A DNA stretch of 64,000 bases, taken from assembly GCA_965658745.1 (NCBI GenBank), contig CBFHTK010000001.1, positions 434,001 to 498,000 on the forward strand, given 5' to 3'. The notes below the pieces were generated by a model. It was given only the letters and a program-made list of their open reading frames with translations, was not told the origin of the DNA and made no database searches. Source of the stretch: JAHDFB01 sp965658745. GTDB lineage: Bacteria > Bacteroidota > Bacteroidia > Chitinophagales > Saprospiraceae. The position numbers and the translations under genes are program-made. Shown piece by piece: positions 39,185 to 47,739 of this stretch; within the stretch, counting starts at the first letter, position 1, and the number at the start of each line of letters is the position of its first letter.

Positions 39185-40101
39185 ATCGGAACGGTATAAG
39201 AAGGTTTATTTTGTAAAATAGATTTCGGCAGTGAAGATACAATTTCTTCGATGAGTACCGTGATAAATGCATGCTTGAGTAGACTAGCATGTTTAATTAG
39301 ACTAATCTGCCTGGTAGGCACTGGCTCTGAAAAACTAATTACTTTTTTTGAACGACTTGGGACAAGATGCGAAATTGCGAGTTCAGGTATTATAGTACTC
39401 CCCTGTCCTTTGTCGACTAAGTTCATCAATGTTTCGATACTTCCTATTCTATAGGACAGTGATTGATGAACTTTTTCTTGCATTTCACACAGATTGAGTG
39501 CTTGTGTTCTTAAGCAATGGCCTTCTTCAAGCAATAATAGACGCTCCAAATTAATTTCTGTAGGAATAATGTAATTCTTATGATCTGGCACATCACTGTA
39601 GAGATAAAAGCGCTCATCGAAGAGTTTGATTTCATCAATATTCTCCTTCATGAGTGGTGTAGCCAAAATAGCGGCATCTAGAGAATTTTCATGCAGATCA
39701 GCTAGGATTCGATCGGTAGTTTGTTCAACGACTTCCAATTGAATGCCTTGATACTTTTCGACAAAAGAAGGGATAAACAAAGGCAGAAGATACGGTGCTA
39801 ATGTTGGAATAATTCCTAGACGAAATGTACCTTCTAAACTTGTTTTCTCTTGATTAAGCATCTCTGTCATTCGCTCCTTTTCAAGAAGGATTGCTTTGGC
39901 CTGTTGGATCACTTGTCTACCAGCTTTAGTGGTGCGAACCGGAAACTCTGAGCGATCGAAAATCTGAACACCCAACTCTTGCTCAAGTTTCTTGATCATC
40001 ATACTCAATGTCGGTTGAGTAACAAAGCTTAAATCAGCTGCTTTCGCAAAATGCTTTACTGTGTCTACTGCTATGATATATTCTAACTGTGCAAAATTCA
40101 T
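39181..40101 (-). CDS. oxyR: OxyR-type LysR family hydrogen peroxide sensor/regulator
   Basis: 306 residues from the ATG at 40101 (MNFAQLEYIIAVDT), the usual OxyR start; two further codons upstream are less likely. The LysR HTH is at ~1-60 (FVTQPTLSMMIKKLEQELG). The LysR substrate-binding fold follows. The redox pair is present: C196 in EEGHCLRTQ and C205 in LNLCEMQ match C199 and C208 of E. coli OxyR, which form the peroxide-induced disulfide. This identifies OxyR rather than a generic LysR. It is divergent from an ankyrin-repeat gene and its stop overlaps the next gene by ATGA. A palindrome (40113-40130) lies immediately upstream. Confidence 0.92.
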   Translation of the reverse strand: MNFAQLEYIIAVDTVKHFAKAADLSFVTQPTLSMMIKKLEQELGVQIFDRSEFPVRTTKAGRQVIQQAKAILLEKERMTEMLNQEKTSLEGTFRLGIIPTLAPYLLPLFIPSFVEKYQGIQLEVVEQTTDRILADLHENSLDAAILATPLMKENIDEIKLFDERFYLYSDVPDHKNYIIPTEINLERLLLLEEGHCLRTQALNLCEMQEKVHQSLSYRIGSIETLMNLVDKGQGSTIIPELAISHLVPSRSKKVISFSEPVPTRQISLIKHASLLKHAFITVLIEEIVSSLPKSILQNKPSYTVPI

Positions 40102-40112
40102 CCACATCAATG

Positions 40113-40130
40113 TTATCTATATAAAGATAA
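40113..40130. promoter_or_regulatory. Inverted repeat in the oxyR-ankyrin divergent region (possible OxyR site)
   Basis: TTATCT at 40113-40118 and AGATAA at 40125-40130 form a perfect 6-bp inverted repeat with 6 bases between. This LysR-type geometry sits 12 bases upstream of the oxyR start and 75 bases from the ankyrin start. It could autoregulate oxyR or activate the ankyrin gene. Confidence 0.4.
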
Positions 40131-40205
40131 GAAGTATAAATGCTATTTATTACTATTTGTACGTACTTTTACATTGAAATAGATTCTAAGTAACAGAAAG
40201 ATTAT

Positions 40206-40670
40206 ATGATGGATTTTTTTCAAGCCATAAGAAATGGCAACGTGGAGCTTGTCAATTCGATGCTGAATACAGACAAGAGTCTTGCTAGTAGAACTGACCA
40301 GCGTGGCTTTACCTCATTAGTCATGGCCACTTACAGCGATCAGTTGGAAATTGTGAAGTTAATCTTAGAAGCAGGAGCCGATGTAAACTTGAAAGTAGGT
40401 CAAGGAAATACAGCCCTCATGGGTGTTTGTATGAAAGGCTACTTACCAATGGTTGAATTGCTAGTCGACCAAGGCGCAGTAATCGATGATCAAAATGAAA
40501 CAGGTATGACCGCTTTGATGTATGCTGCTATGTTTGGGCATCAGCAAGTTGTTAAATTCCTTGTAGATAAAGGAGCAGAGATTACACGGAGTGATGCTGA
40601 AGGAAAGACAGCAGGAGACCACGCTGCAGCGAAAGGTTTCGATGAAATTTCAGTGATGCTAGAAAACTAG
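40206..40670 (+). CDS. Ankyrin-repeat protein (AnkB-like), cytoplasmic
   Basis: 154 residues, four ankyrin repeats and a partial fifth: FFQAIRNGNVELVNSML, RGFTSLVMATYSDQLEIVKLIL, NTALMGVCMKGYLPMVELLV, MTALMYAAMFGHQQVVKFLV and a final AEGKTAGDHAAAKGF. No signal peptide. Divergent from oxyR with 104 bases between. In Pseudomonas aeruginosa the ankyrin protein AnkB, encoded next to katB, is needed for full catalase activity. The location here next to oxyR fits a similar protective role, but no catalase gene is visible. Confidence 0.85.
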   Translation: MMDFFQAIRNGNVELVNSMLNTDKSLASRTDQRGFTSLVMATYSDQLEIVKLILEAGADVNLKVGQGNTALMGVCMKGYLPMVELLVDQGAVIDDQNETGMTALMYAAMFGHQQVVKFLVDKGAEITRSDAEGKTAGDHAAAKGFDEISVMLEN

Positions 40671-40680
40671 CTGCTATCCA

Positions 40681-40867
40681 CATTAATAAGGACATCGCGT
40701 AGTTTGGACAAGCGATGAGGAGCAGTCCTGAGGAACCGAAGGATCCCGAGACAAGCCTTGAGTCAAGCAAAGGGATGAGGCTGAATGCCGAACTGCGCAT
40801 CGTAGCGACCCCGCGCCCGCAGAAGCGGGGATGGCCCCAAAAAAAACCGGTTAAAGCACGAGAAAAT
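40681..40867. repeat. GC-rich structured intergenic element between ankyrin and prc genes
   Basis: This ~170-base stretch is far richer in GC than its surroundings. It contains CCTGAGGAACCGAAGGATC, which resembles the repeat at 35905-35955. A CCCCGC/GCGGGG stem (about 40809-40830) follows, then GGCCCC and eight A. It lies at the convergent 3' ends of the ankyrin gene (+) and the protease gene (-). It can fold as a terminator-like structure on either strand but is longer and more complex than a simple terminator. No reading frame with coding features. Confidence 0.5.
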
Positions 40868-42982
40868 CTACTTTTGAACAAGCCTACGATCTTGTTCGAT
40901 CATATCTTGCATAATCATCATCGCTTCAAAAAGGTAATGATCTTTTGTAAGACCTTCAATGAAATCAAGATTTTTCGCTTTTCTGCTTTCGTCCAAGTCA
41001 ATAAAATCTCGATCTTCTTTGAGATTTCTAATCAATATCCCTTCGACACTTGCATCTCTCATATCCTCAAAAGGTTTCAATTCAGCATCTTCTTTATCCA
41101 CTTCAGCAAGATATTCATTCAATGATATTGAAATTTCAGTATCATCTTCTCGCTCTTCAACAAGCTCTCCATATTCTTGTACCTTATCAAAAAAGTCACT
41201 CTTCGCAACACGTGAAGCACTCTTTTTTGCTAATATTTCTTTGGCTTTGACCTTATAGACATCTTGTCCAAAGTTAACTGCGTTAATCTCTGAATAACTG
41301 AGAGCATCTTCATACAGATCCTCTCCATACTCCATGAAATCAAATTGATCGGGTAGGTGAATATCTGGTACTACGCCTTTCAATTGATTGCTAGACCCAT
41401 TAATTCTAAAGAACTTTTGAGTAGTCAATTTGATCTGTCCCAGAGGTTTCACATCACTTTCCCCACGAATCATTCGATCTAAGTCATAAACTCCCTGCAC
41501 TGTTGCCTTGCCAAAAGTCTTGTCTCCACCAACGATTATTGCTCGACCATAATCTTGAAGTGCTGCTGCTAAAATTTCAGAAGCTGAAGCGCTGACCTCA
41601 TTTACCATGACAATCAGGGGACCATCGTACGTTACAGTAGGATCTGGATCGTACTGAACTTCAGGCTTACCATCTCTTGACTTCACTTGTACTACTGGAC
41701 CTTTTTCGATAAATAGACCTGCCATTTCGATCACGTCAGGTAAGGAACCACCTCCGTTATATCGAAGGTCTAATATCACTCCATTTACTTCTTCTCGCTT
41801 TAGTTTCTCAAGCTCTTCTTCAATATCATTAGCACAACTATTACCACCATCAAATGTACTGTAGAAAATTGGCAAGTGAATATATCCAATCTTATCATTA
41901 TAGCCTTCGGAACTGATTATCATTGATTTAGCCGCTGCATCATCAAGAATCACTTCGTCCCTTTCGATCATAACAGCATGTAGCGTGCCATCCAATCGCT
42001 TGACATTCAATATAACAGTTGTGCCTTTAGGACCGCGAATCATAGAAATAACATCGTCCAACCTCATCCCAGTGATATCAACTGCATCACGCTCATCTTT
42101 CTGACGTACGCTTAAAATCACATCATCAACTTTCAAGTCCTTACCCTTCCAAGCGGGGCCTCCAGGCACAATTGAAAATATCTTTACAAAATCACCAGCT
42201 TTTTGCAAACGTGCTCCAATACCTTCCAACTTATTACCCATTTGTATATCGAAATTCTCCTTCCCCTTAGGGGAAAAATATTCACTGTGTGGGTCAAATT
42301 GATGAGTTATAGTATTCATGTATTGGTCAAATCGATCTTCTCGACGCAGTTCATCCATTCTCAAGAACCATTCATCAAAAGTTTTTTTGACATCTTTTTG
42401 TGCTTTTTCTCTGATTTCAAATTCAGATAAAGAATCTGTCAGAATACCTTGTTCTTGAATTTCTGAAATTTTTGCTACTACACTGAATTTCATATACTTG
42501 CGCCATACATCCGCAAGTTCTACCGCATCAGCAGCATAGTCTCTCTTGTCCGCATCTAATTCCAGTACTTCAACATCATCAATCGCTAAATCTCCAGTGA
42601 TAATACTTTCATAAATTTCATGGGAACGCTGAATTCCAGCTTCAATCAAATCTTCCGCTTCATTAAAAAAGGAAAAATTAAATGCTTCGATCTGATCATC
42701 AATTTCCCATTTATGCTTTTGCAAAACTGCAATATCTTGTTTTGTTAGAAATCGCTTTGATTGATCAATTTCTTTCAAGTAATCTAGGAATATTTCCTCT
42801 GAAAGTTCATCAGTAACATCTTTTGGTTGAAAATGAAGATAATCCACAATCCCCATTGTCGCAAACAAAATCCTGCTTTCACGTTTTTCATTTAGCTGAT
42901 TGACAACATCCATCAGAGGATTCTGCATACTCATGAGAGTCACAGCTAAAAGTGCGGTAATTATGGCTAGAATCTTATTCAT
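40868..42982 (-). CDS. prc: Tail-specific carboxy-terminal processing protease (S41, Prc/Tsp-like)
   Basis: 704 residues with a short hydrophobic N-terminus (signal peptide/anchor). Domain order: N-terminal Tsp domain (~30-230), PDZ (~240-330, with LEGIGARLQKAGDFVKIFSIVPGGPAWKG read in parts), S41 catalytic core (~360-560, VNGVILDLRYNGGGSLPD). The catalytic set is S466 within SASASE, D477 in LQDYGRA and K492 in TFGKATVQ, aligned with S430, D441 and K455 of E. coli Prc. A C-terminal domain (DUF3340-like) follows. It degrades periplasmic proteins from their C-terminus. It lies on the opposite strand to the ankyrin gene and has a clear ATG start. Confidence 0.93.
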   Translation of the reverse strand: MNKILAIITALLAVTLMSMQNPLMDVVNQLNEKRESRILFATMGIVDYLHFQPKDVTDELSEEIFLDYLKEIDQSKRFLTKQDIAVLQKHKWEIDDQIEAFNFSFFNEAEDLIEAGIQRSHEIYESIITGDLAIDDVEVLELDADKRDYAADAVELADVWRKYMKFSVVAKISEIQEQGILTDSLSEFEIREKAQKDVKKTFDEWFLRMDELRREDRFDQYMNTITHQFDPHSEYFSPKGKENFDIQMGNKLEGIGARLQKAGDFVKIFSIVPGGPAWKGKDLKVDDVILSVRQKDERDAVDITGMRLDDVISMIRGPKGTTVILNVKRLDGTLHAVMIERDEVILDDAAAKSMIISSEGYNDKIGYIHLPIFYSTFDGGNSCANDIEEELEKLKREEVNGVILDLRYNGGGSLPDVIEMAGLFIEKGPVVQVKSRDGKPEVQYDPDPTVTYDGPLIVMVNEVSASASEILAAALQDYGRAIIVGGDKTFGKATVQGVYDLDRMIRGESDVKPLGQIKLTTQKFFRINGSSNQLKGVVPDIHLPDQFDFMEYGEDLYEDALSYSEINAVNFGQDVYKVKAKEILAKKSASRVAKSDFFDKVQEYGELVEEREDDTEISISLNEYLAEVDKEDAELKPFEDMRDASVEGILIRNLKEDRDFIDLDESRKAKNLDFIEGLTKDHYLFEAMMIMQDMIEQDRRLVQK

Positions 42983-43130
42983 TGAAGGCTTTTTAGTTAT
43001 TACAATAGTAACGGAATATCAGCTTAAATGATGATAAAGGTCTATCTATTAACATTATATTAAATGGTCATTTAATGATGAAACAATTAATACAAATGAG
43101 AAAGAGACAGATTCTAAACCAGAACTGCAA

Positions 43131-44186
43131 TCAAGCATCCCTAAAATATCGTTGCACGTTCAATTCGTGAGGAATTTCAACCTTACCTTCGATGTAGTCG
43201 ACTAATTGACTTGAAAAATAGGGTGCCAACGAACTACCTTTGGTACCCATACCGTTAAAGAGATGCAGATTGGAGTATTGAGGGTGGGTACCCAAAACTG
43301 GCTTTCTGTTCTTAGATGAAGGCCGAATTCCTGTTCTTCGATGAATTATCTCAAATGGAACTTTTATAGTTTTTGAAACAAATTCCAACAAGCGATTCTG
43401 CATCTTTTCACTTGTTTCTACAGTTAATTCATTCCACTCTGATGTAGCTCCGCACCAGTATAGATCATTACCCAATGGCGTGACAAACATGTCCTTCTTG
43501 TAAGCTTTAGTTAATTTCAATGTAGGTGCTTTGACAATCAGAAGCTCTCCTTTGGTGGGCGAAAAAGCCGAAATTTCAAAAAACGGATTATTAACAACTC
43601 GCCATCCCTCTGCAAAGAAAACGTGTTTTGCTTCTACTTCTTTATATTGAATTACGGGTTCAATCGACAGCGACTTAAAGTCAAACTCTTCAACAGAAAT
43701 TGAATTCGATGTCTCTAAGTACGAAATATAATCTCTTTGCAATTCGCCTGTCAGAATCCGATAGCAGTTCTTTAATTCACCCATCAACTCAGGCAATTGC
43801 AGACTCTCTGACACATCTGCCATATCCGCCTTCTCAAGTAGAAATTGATACAAATAAGAATCTGCCGTTTTAGCAAGCCAAGTGTTTTCATCGGAAGCTG
43901 TTTGAAAGCTTCTAACTATATGCATTCGATCGATGTAGTTGGAATCTAACAACTGACCCAATTCATTATAACGCTCTGCCGCATAGGGCATTACCTCTTC
44001 AATCATCCACGACTTCACAAATCTCCTCCCAGTTATTGGATTTATTAAGCCAGCTGCAACGGATGTGCTTTCACCGGGAAGGTTTGCGTGAATATGGTGA
44101 ACAGAATAATTACGTTTTTGTAATTCGAAGGACAAATGAATCCCTGCTAGTCCAAGTCCGACAACAATACAATCAACTTTCTTCAT
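43131..44186 (-). CDS. FAD-dependent oxidoreductase, DAO family
   Basis: 351 residues from the ATG at 44186, preferred to an ATG 48 bases upstream because it starts directly with MKKVDCIVVGLGLAGIHL, the GxGxxG FAD-binding motif. Further DAO-fold signs are GESTSVAAGLINPITGRRFV, the C-terminal FAD-contact segment RTGIRPSSKNRKPVLG and the terminal FNGMGTKGSSLAPYFS. It is similar to glycine/D-amino-acid oxidase-type and MnmC-type oxidases, but the substrate is uncertain. It overlaps the YjbR/MmcQ gene by 14 bases, so the two are likely co-transcribed. Confidence 0.85.
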   Translation of the reverse strand: MKKVDCIVVGLGLAGIHLSFELQKRNYSVHHIHANLPGESTSVAAGLINPITGRRFVKSWMIEEVMPYAAERYNELGQLLDSNYIDRMHIVRSFQTASDENTWLAKTADSYLYQFLLEKADMADVSESLQLPELMGELKNCYRILTGELQRDYISYLETSNSISVEEFDFKSLSIEPVIQYKEVEAKHVFFAEGWRVVNNPFFEISAFSPTKGELLIVKAPTLKLTKAYKKDMFVTPLGNDLYWCGATSEWNELTVETSEKMQNRLLEFVSKTIKVPFEIIHRRTGIRPSSKNRKPVLGTHPQYSNLHLFNGMGTKGSSLAPYFSSQLVDYIEGKVEIPHELNVQRYFRDA

Positions 44187-44532
44187 TAAGCTTTTCTTTT
44201 TGAGCTTTTGAGAGTGAAGCGACAACAAGTTCATAAGAATGGTCGATCAATTCATAAATCATTTTTTCGGTAAGAAGTCCATCCATCTGGACAGTATTCC
44301 AGTGTTTTTTATTCATATGCCAACCTGGTCTAACTTCGCTATATTCATCTCTTAGTAGAATTGCTCGTTCAGGATCACACTTGAGATTCATAGATAGATC
44401 TTCCTTATCAATATCCATTAATGCATACATTTTACCTGCCACCTTAAATACCAAAGTAGAGCCGTCGAACGGAAACCCTTCTGTGGTAGCCGGTTTCGCT
44501 AAGCAGTATAACCTTAATTGTTCTACATTCAT
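44173..44532 (-). CDS. MmcQ/YjbR-family protein
   Basis: 119 residues, normal length. The family signature is clear: MNVEQLRLYCLAKPATTEGFPF, LVFKVAGKMYALMD, MNLKCDP, and near the end GWHMNKKHWNTVQMDG. The CyaY-like double-wing fold of the family has been linked to DNA binding, but its biochemical role is not settled. An 18-bp perfect palindrome lies 37-54 bases upstream of the start. Its 3' end overlaps the DAO-type oxidoreductase gene by 14 bases. Confidence 0.85.
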   Translation of the reverse strand: MNVEQLRLYCLAKPATTEGFPFDGSTLVFKVAGKMYALMDIDKEDLSMNLKCDPERAILLRDEYSEVRPGWHMNKKHWNTVQMDGLLTEKMIYELIDHSYELVVASLSKAQKEKLNEES

Positions 44533-44568
44533 AAATCAAATATAGAACACCTAATAAATGAACACCTA

Positions 44569-44586
44569 GAGAAATTTAAATTTCTC
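44569..44586. promoter_or_regulatory. 18-bp perfect palindrome upstream of the MmcQ/YjbR gene
   Basis: GAGAAATTTAAATTTCTC is self-complementary. Two more base pairs (CT/AG) extend it after one mismatch. It lies 37 bases before the mmcQ-type ATG at 44532 and 43 bases from the ribA stop. It could be an operator or part of a ribA terminator, although the GC content is too low for a good terminator. Confidence 0.4.
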
Positions 44587-44628
44587 CAGTAGAAATATTG
44601 GAGACAGCTTATGGAATTTATAGTGACT

Positions 44629-45315
44629 CTACAGAATGTGTCCCATTTTGTACTTCTTGGTAGCGAAATAATCTTCGCTATATTCTTGAGTTGGAAGCAC
44701 AATGGGAATTCGTTCGATCACTTCAATGCCATGCTCATTGAGGAAAGTAACTTTTTCTGGATTGTTAGTAAGTAGTCTCACCTTCNNNNNNNNNNNNNNN
44801 NNNNNNNNNNNNNNNNNNNNNNNNNNNNNNNNNNNNNNNNNNNNNNNNNNNNNNNNNNNNNNNNNNNNNNNNNNNNNNNNNNNNATAACGCCAAGAAATT
44901 CTAGAATATCGATTGCATCCTGATAATCGCGCTCGTCTGCTTGATGCCCAAGCTTTAGGTTGGCGTCTACCGTATCTAGTCCCTGATCCTGCAATTGGTA
45001 GGCTTTTAGCTTCTCAATCAAACCAATGCCTCGACCCTCTTGCCGAAGATAAATTACAATCCCATTATGCTTTTGAACATAGTCCAATGAAGTTTGGAGT
45101 TGATCCTTACAATCACATTTAAGTGAGTGAAAAACGTCTCCTGTCATACATTCTGAATGAATCCTAAGAACAACAGGGTCAGTACCGTCGACATGTGGGG
45201 ATACCATAACCACGTGAGGCATCATATCACCTGCTTTTTGGGCGAAAGCCAAAACATCGAATCGACCAAATTCTGTCGGAACACTTGCCTGCGACTGGAG
45301 GGTTACTTTACTCAT
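44629..45315 (-). CDS. ribA: GTP cyclohydrolase II (interrupted by assembly gap)
   Basis: Opens flavin synthesis by converting GTP to a diaminopyrimidine phosphate, with formate and pyrophosphate released. Zinc ligands C56, C67 and C69 lie in ECMTGD and LKCDCK. The catalytic RQEGRGIGL, DTVDANLKLG and DERDY motifs follow. 99 N interrupt it after EFLGV; beyond the gap it continues KVRLLTNNPEKV, the next conserved motif. The E. coli enzyme (196 residues) has almost nothing between those motifs, and removing the N run gives a 196-residue protein in frame. The gap is thus most likely an artefact with no or few missing bases. Only GTP cyclohydrolase II is encoded; no ribB domain is fused. Confidence 0.9.
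   Translation of the reverse strand: MSKVTLQSQASVPTEFGRFDVLAFAQKAGDMMPHVVMVSPHVDGTDPVVLRIHSECMTGDVFHSLKCDCKDQLQTSLDYVQKHNGIVIYLRQEGRGIGLIEKLKAYQLQDQGLDTVDANLKLGHQADERDYQDAIDILEFLGVXXXXXXXXXXXXXXXXXXXXXXXXXXXXXXXXXXKVRLLTNNPEKVTFLNEHGIEVIERIPIVLPTQEYSEDYFATKKYKMGHIL
44786..44884. other. Assembly gap (99 N) inside ribA
   Basis: A run of 99 undetermined bases. The flanking codons read as LGV then KVRLL with one missing residue completed by the split codon AT|G (Met), so the two sides appear to abut. The length does not reflect real sequence. Confidence 0.9.
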
Positions 45316-45332
45316 AATTTTAAGAACAACTA

Positions 45333-45340
45333 CAAAGATA
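45333..45340 (-). promoter_or_regulatory. Candidate -7 element of the ribA promoter
   Basis: On the minus strand TATCTTTG is a perfect match to TAnnTTTG, placed about 18 bases before the ribA ATG. No TTTG at the usual -33 position was found, so support is partial. Confidence 0.35.
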
Positions 45341-45375
45341 GATAGTTCCTTCTGAAAAGTACTATTTATGGTTTC

Positions 45376-47061
45376 CTACCAGAAATATGCGTACAAGAAT
45401 GCTACGATTAAGCATATCAAAATGGCACTAATATTAAAGGTCGACGAAGTTTTGAATAATCCTGGATGAAGATCGATTGCTTTCTCATCATCTTCCTTGC
45501 CTTGCTGGACGTTACTGATCACAGCAATTATCAACATAGTCAACAAAGCAGTCAATCCCATTTGATGTAAGAATGGAAGATTTGGGAAAAACGCACTGTC
45601 AACCCACCCTTTTGCACCAATTTTGAAGAACATCGCAATTGGAATACTCATAATCACACCCCATATTGCAGCACTGTTGGTTGCCTTTCGATAGAAAAGT
45701 CCCATAATAAATACAGCTAAAATTCCTGGCGACACGATACCTGTATACTCTTGGATATATTGAAAGACTTGTCCCAAGTTTCCAAGCATTGGCGCAATGA
45801 ATATAGCTATAATAAGTGCAACACCTCCAGTAATCCGTCCAACATTTACTAGTCGAGTCTGAGATGCACCTTTGTTAATAAGTGGTTGATAAATATCCAT
45901 TGTAAAGATAGTACTCGTAGAATTGACCATAGAGGCCAAAGAAGAAACAATCGCAGCTGCAAGTGCAGCTAGCACAAGACCTTTCAAGCCCATCGGGACA
46001 TACTTTCCAATCAACCAAGGTGCGGCATTATCATTTACAAAATTTCCATCTTTTAAGAAAGTTGGATCAACTGAAGTAGCAGTAACTACACCAGAAGTTA
46101 CGTCTACATTCATGACATATGCGATGATACCTGGTAACACGACAATGATAGGAATAATCAATTTTAAAAAAGCCGCGAAAGCGATACCTTTCTGTGATTC
46201 TTTCAGACTTTTTGCTGCTAGTGTTCGCTGAATAATATATTGGTTGAAGCCCCAGTAATATATATTTGCTACCCACATGCCACCAATCAGCACCCAAACA
46301 CCTGGTAAATCCCACCAGGCATCTTTGCCGTTTGGCGTTAAAATTTCGCCTTTCTGAAGGATCATACTGAACTTCTCTGGTACAACTTCATAAACATGGG
46401 CTAGACCAGCAAACACACCACCTTCAGGTAATACATTGTCAAGCGCGATGATTACGGTAACAAGTCCACCAACTACTAGCAAGACCACTTGGATAACATC
46501 AGTCCATGCAACCGCACTCAATCCACCCCACAGTGAGTATGCAGCAGCGAACATACTCAAGCCAATAATACTAATCCACATTAATGACCCGTCACCATTT
46601 CCGATGATGGTATCCATCGCCTTGGCTCCTAGATATAAGACGGTAGTCAAATTGACAAAAACAAATAAAGCAATCCAAAAGATTGCAAGGATAGTTTTTA
46701 AATCTTTACTAAATCTCTTTTCAACAAATTCGGGAATGGTATAGAGCCCTTTCTCAATAAAAATCGGTAGAAAATATTTACCAACGATTAGCAATGTAAT
46801 TGCCGCCATCCACTCATAACTAGCTATGGCTAAGCCGATTGCAAAACCAGACCCCGACATCCCGATGAATTGCTCCGCTGATATATTGGCAGCGATAAGA
46901 GACGCTCCGATTGCCCACCAAGGTAGCGACTTCGATGCAAGAAAATAATCTTCAGCGCTTTTCGTCTCACCTTTTTTGGTGCGAGAAACGTATAATCCAA
47001 TTCCTAGAATTAGTACTGCATATGCAGCGAAAATGATGTAATCTAGTGTTGAGAAATTCAT
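45376..47061 (-). CDS. Sodium/sugar symporter, SGLT branch of the SSS family
   Basis: 561 residues and about 14 transmembrane helices. The sequence follows the Vibrio parahaemolyticus vSGLT galactose transporter closely. DYFLASKSLPWW is followed by SLIAANISAEQFIGMSGSG, whose Q aligns with the galactose-binding Q69. SYEWM aligns with the substrate-binding E88, and WGFNQYIIQRTLAAKS with the N260 region. LPIFIEKGLYTIPEFVEKRF and YSLWGGLSAVAWTDVIQV are also conserved. It should import galactose or glucose with Na+. It lies downstream of the AhpD-like gene by 75 bases and upstream of ribA by 60. A sugar supply role next to the glg genes and PUL is plausible. Confidence 0.92.
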   Translation of the reverse strand: MNFSTLDYIIFAAYAVLILGIGLYVSRTKKGETKSAEDYFLASKSLPWWAIGASLIAANISAEQFIGMSGSGFAIGLAIASYEWMAAITLLIVGKYFLPIFIEKGLYTIPEFVEKRFSKDLKTILAIFWIALFVFVNLTTVLYLGAKAMDTIIGNGDGSLMWISIIGLSMFAAAYSLWGGLSAVAWTDVIQVVLLVVGGLVTVIIALDNVLPEGGVFAGLAHVYEVVPEKFSMILQKGEILTPNGKDAWWDLPGVWVLIGGMWVANIYYWGFNQYIIQRTLAAKSLKESQKGIAFAAFLKLIIPIIVVLPGIIAYVMNVDVTSGVVTATSVDPTFLKDGNFVNDNAAPWLIGKYVPMGLKGLVLAALAAAIVSSLASMVNSTSTIFTMDIYQPLINKGASQTRLVNVGRITGGVALIIAIFIAPMLGNLGQVFQYIQEYTGIVSPGILAVFIMGLFYRKATNSAAIWGVIMSIPIAMFFKIGAKGWVDSAFFPNLPFLHQMGLTALLTMLIIAVISNVQQGKEDDEKAIDLHPGLFKTSSTFNISAILICLIVAFLYAYFW

Positions 47062-47136
47062 TAGTTGTTAAGTTTAGTTGGAAGTAAGTAGGATATTCTT
47101 TAATCTGTTACATGAAGCTTTTTTCTCGTTGAAAAA

Positions 47137-47739
47137 CTAGTACTTATGTTTCCCTACTTCCCAATCGCTTTTGTTCGTAAGATACTTTTCCCCGCTCCCT
47201 ACAGCAGGTTCTTCTAGCATTGTACCCATTGAATCATTCCATCTATTTAGGTAACCAAACAATGCAATAACTCCCATGATTTCTACAATCTCGCCAGAAT
47301 CCCAATGCTTTCGCATCTCCTCCGATATTTCATCATTGACTTCATTTGGCACCCGGGATGCAGCAATCGTAAGATCAAATGCTGCCCTTTCAGCATCTGT
47401 AAAAGCTGGATGAGTCTTATACTCCCAAATATTATGCATCTGCTCTTCATGGGCGCCATAACGCTCAGCAGCGCGTATTGCATGCGCTTCGCAGTATCGG
47501 CAACCTGTTGTCATGCTAGATAGATAAGCGATTAAACGCTTTAGAGCGCTAGTTACTCGACCTTTATTCTCCATCACCGACTGATTCATTTCTAGAAATG
47601 CGGTCGATATTCTCGGACGATGCATCATTGTAAACAGACTATTTGGGGTGAATCCCAAAGTCTCTTCGTAAAAATTGATCATTTCTTGCAATTCTGGATT
47701 GGAATCACGGTCTACTGGAGAAACTAACGGTTGCTTCAT
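47137..47739 (-). CDS. Carboxymuconolactone decarboxylase/AhpD-like peroxidase-related protein
   Basis: 200 residues. The AhpD-like core carries the redox/active motif TGCRYCEAHA (C80, C83, H86). The family's helical repeats follow (ALKRLIAYLSSMTT, then AFTDAERAAFDLTIAAS and VEIMGVIALFGYLNRWNDSMG). The match to the peroxidase-related group with an extended N-terminus (LGFTPNSLFTMMHRP) is clear. Such proteins reduce peroxides through a CxxC disulfide. It has no signal peptide. It lies 75 bases upstream of the SGLT gene on the same strand. A physiological substrate is not indicated. Confidence 0.8.
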   Translation of the reverse strand: MKQPLVSPVDRDSNPELQEMINFYEETLGFTPNSLFTMMHRPRISTAFLEMNQSVMENKGRVTSALKRLIAYLSSMTTGCRYCEAHAIRAAERYGAHEEQMHNIWEYKTHPAFTDAERAAFDLTIAASRVPNEVNDEISEEMRKHWDSGEIVEIMGVIALFGYLNRWNDSMGTMLEEPAVGSGEKYLTNKSDWEVGKHKY

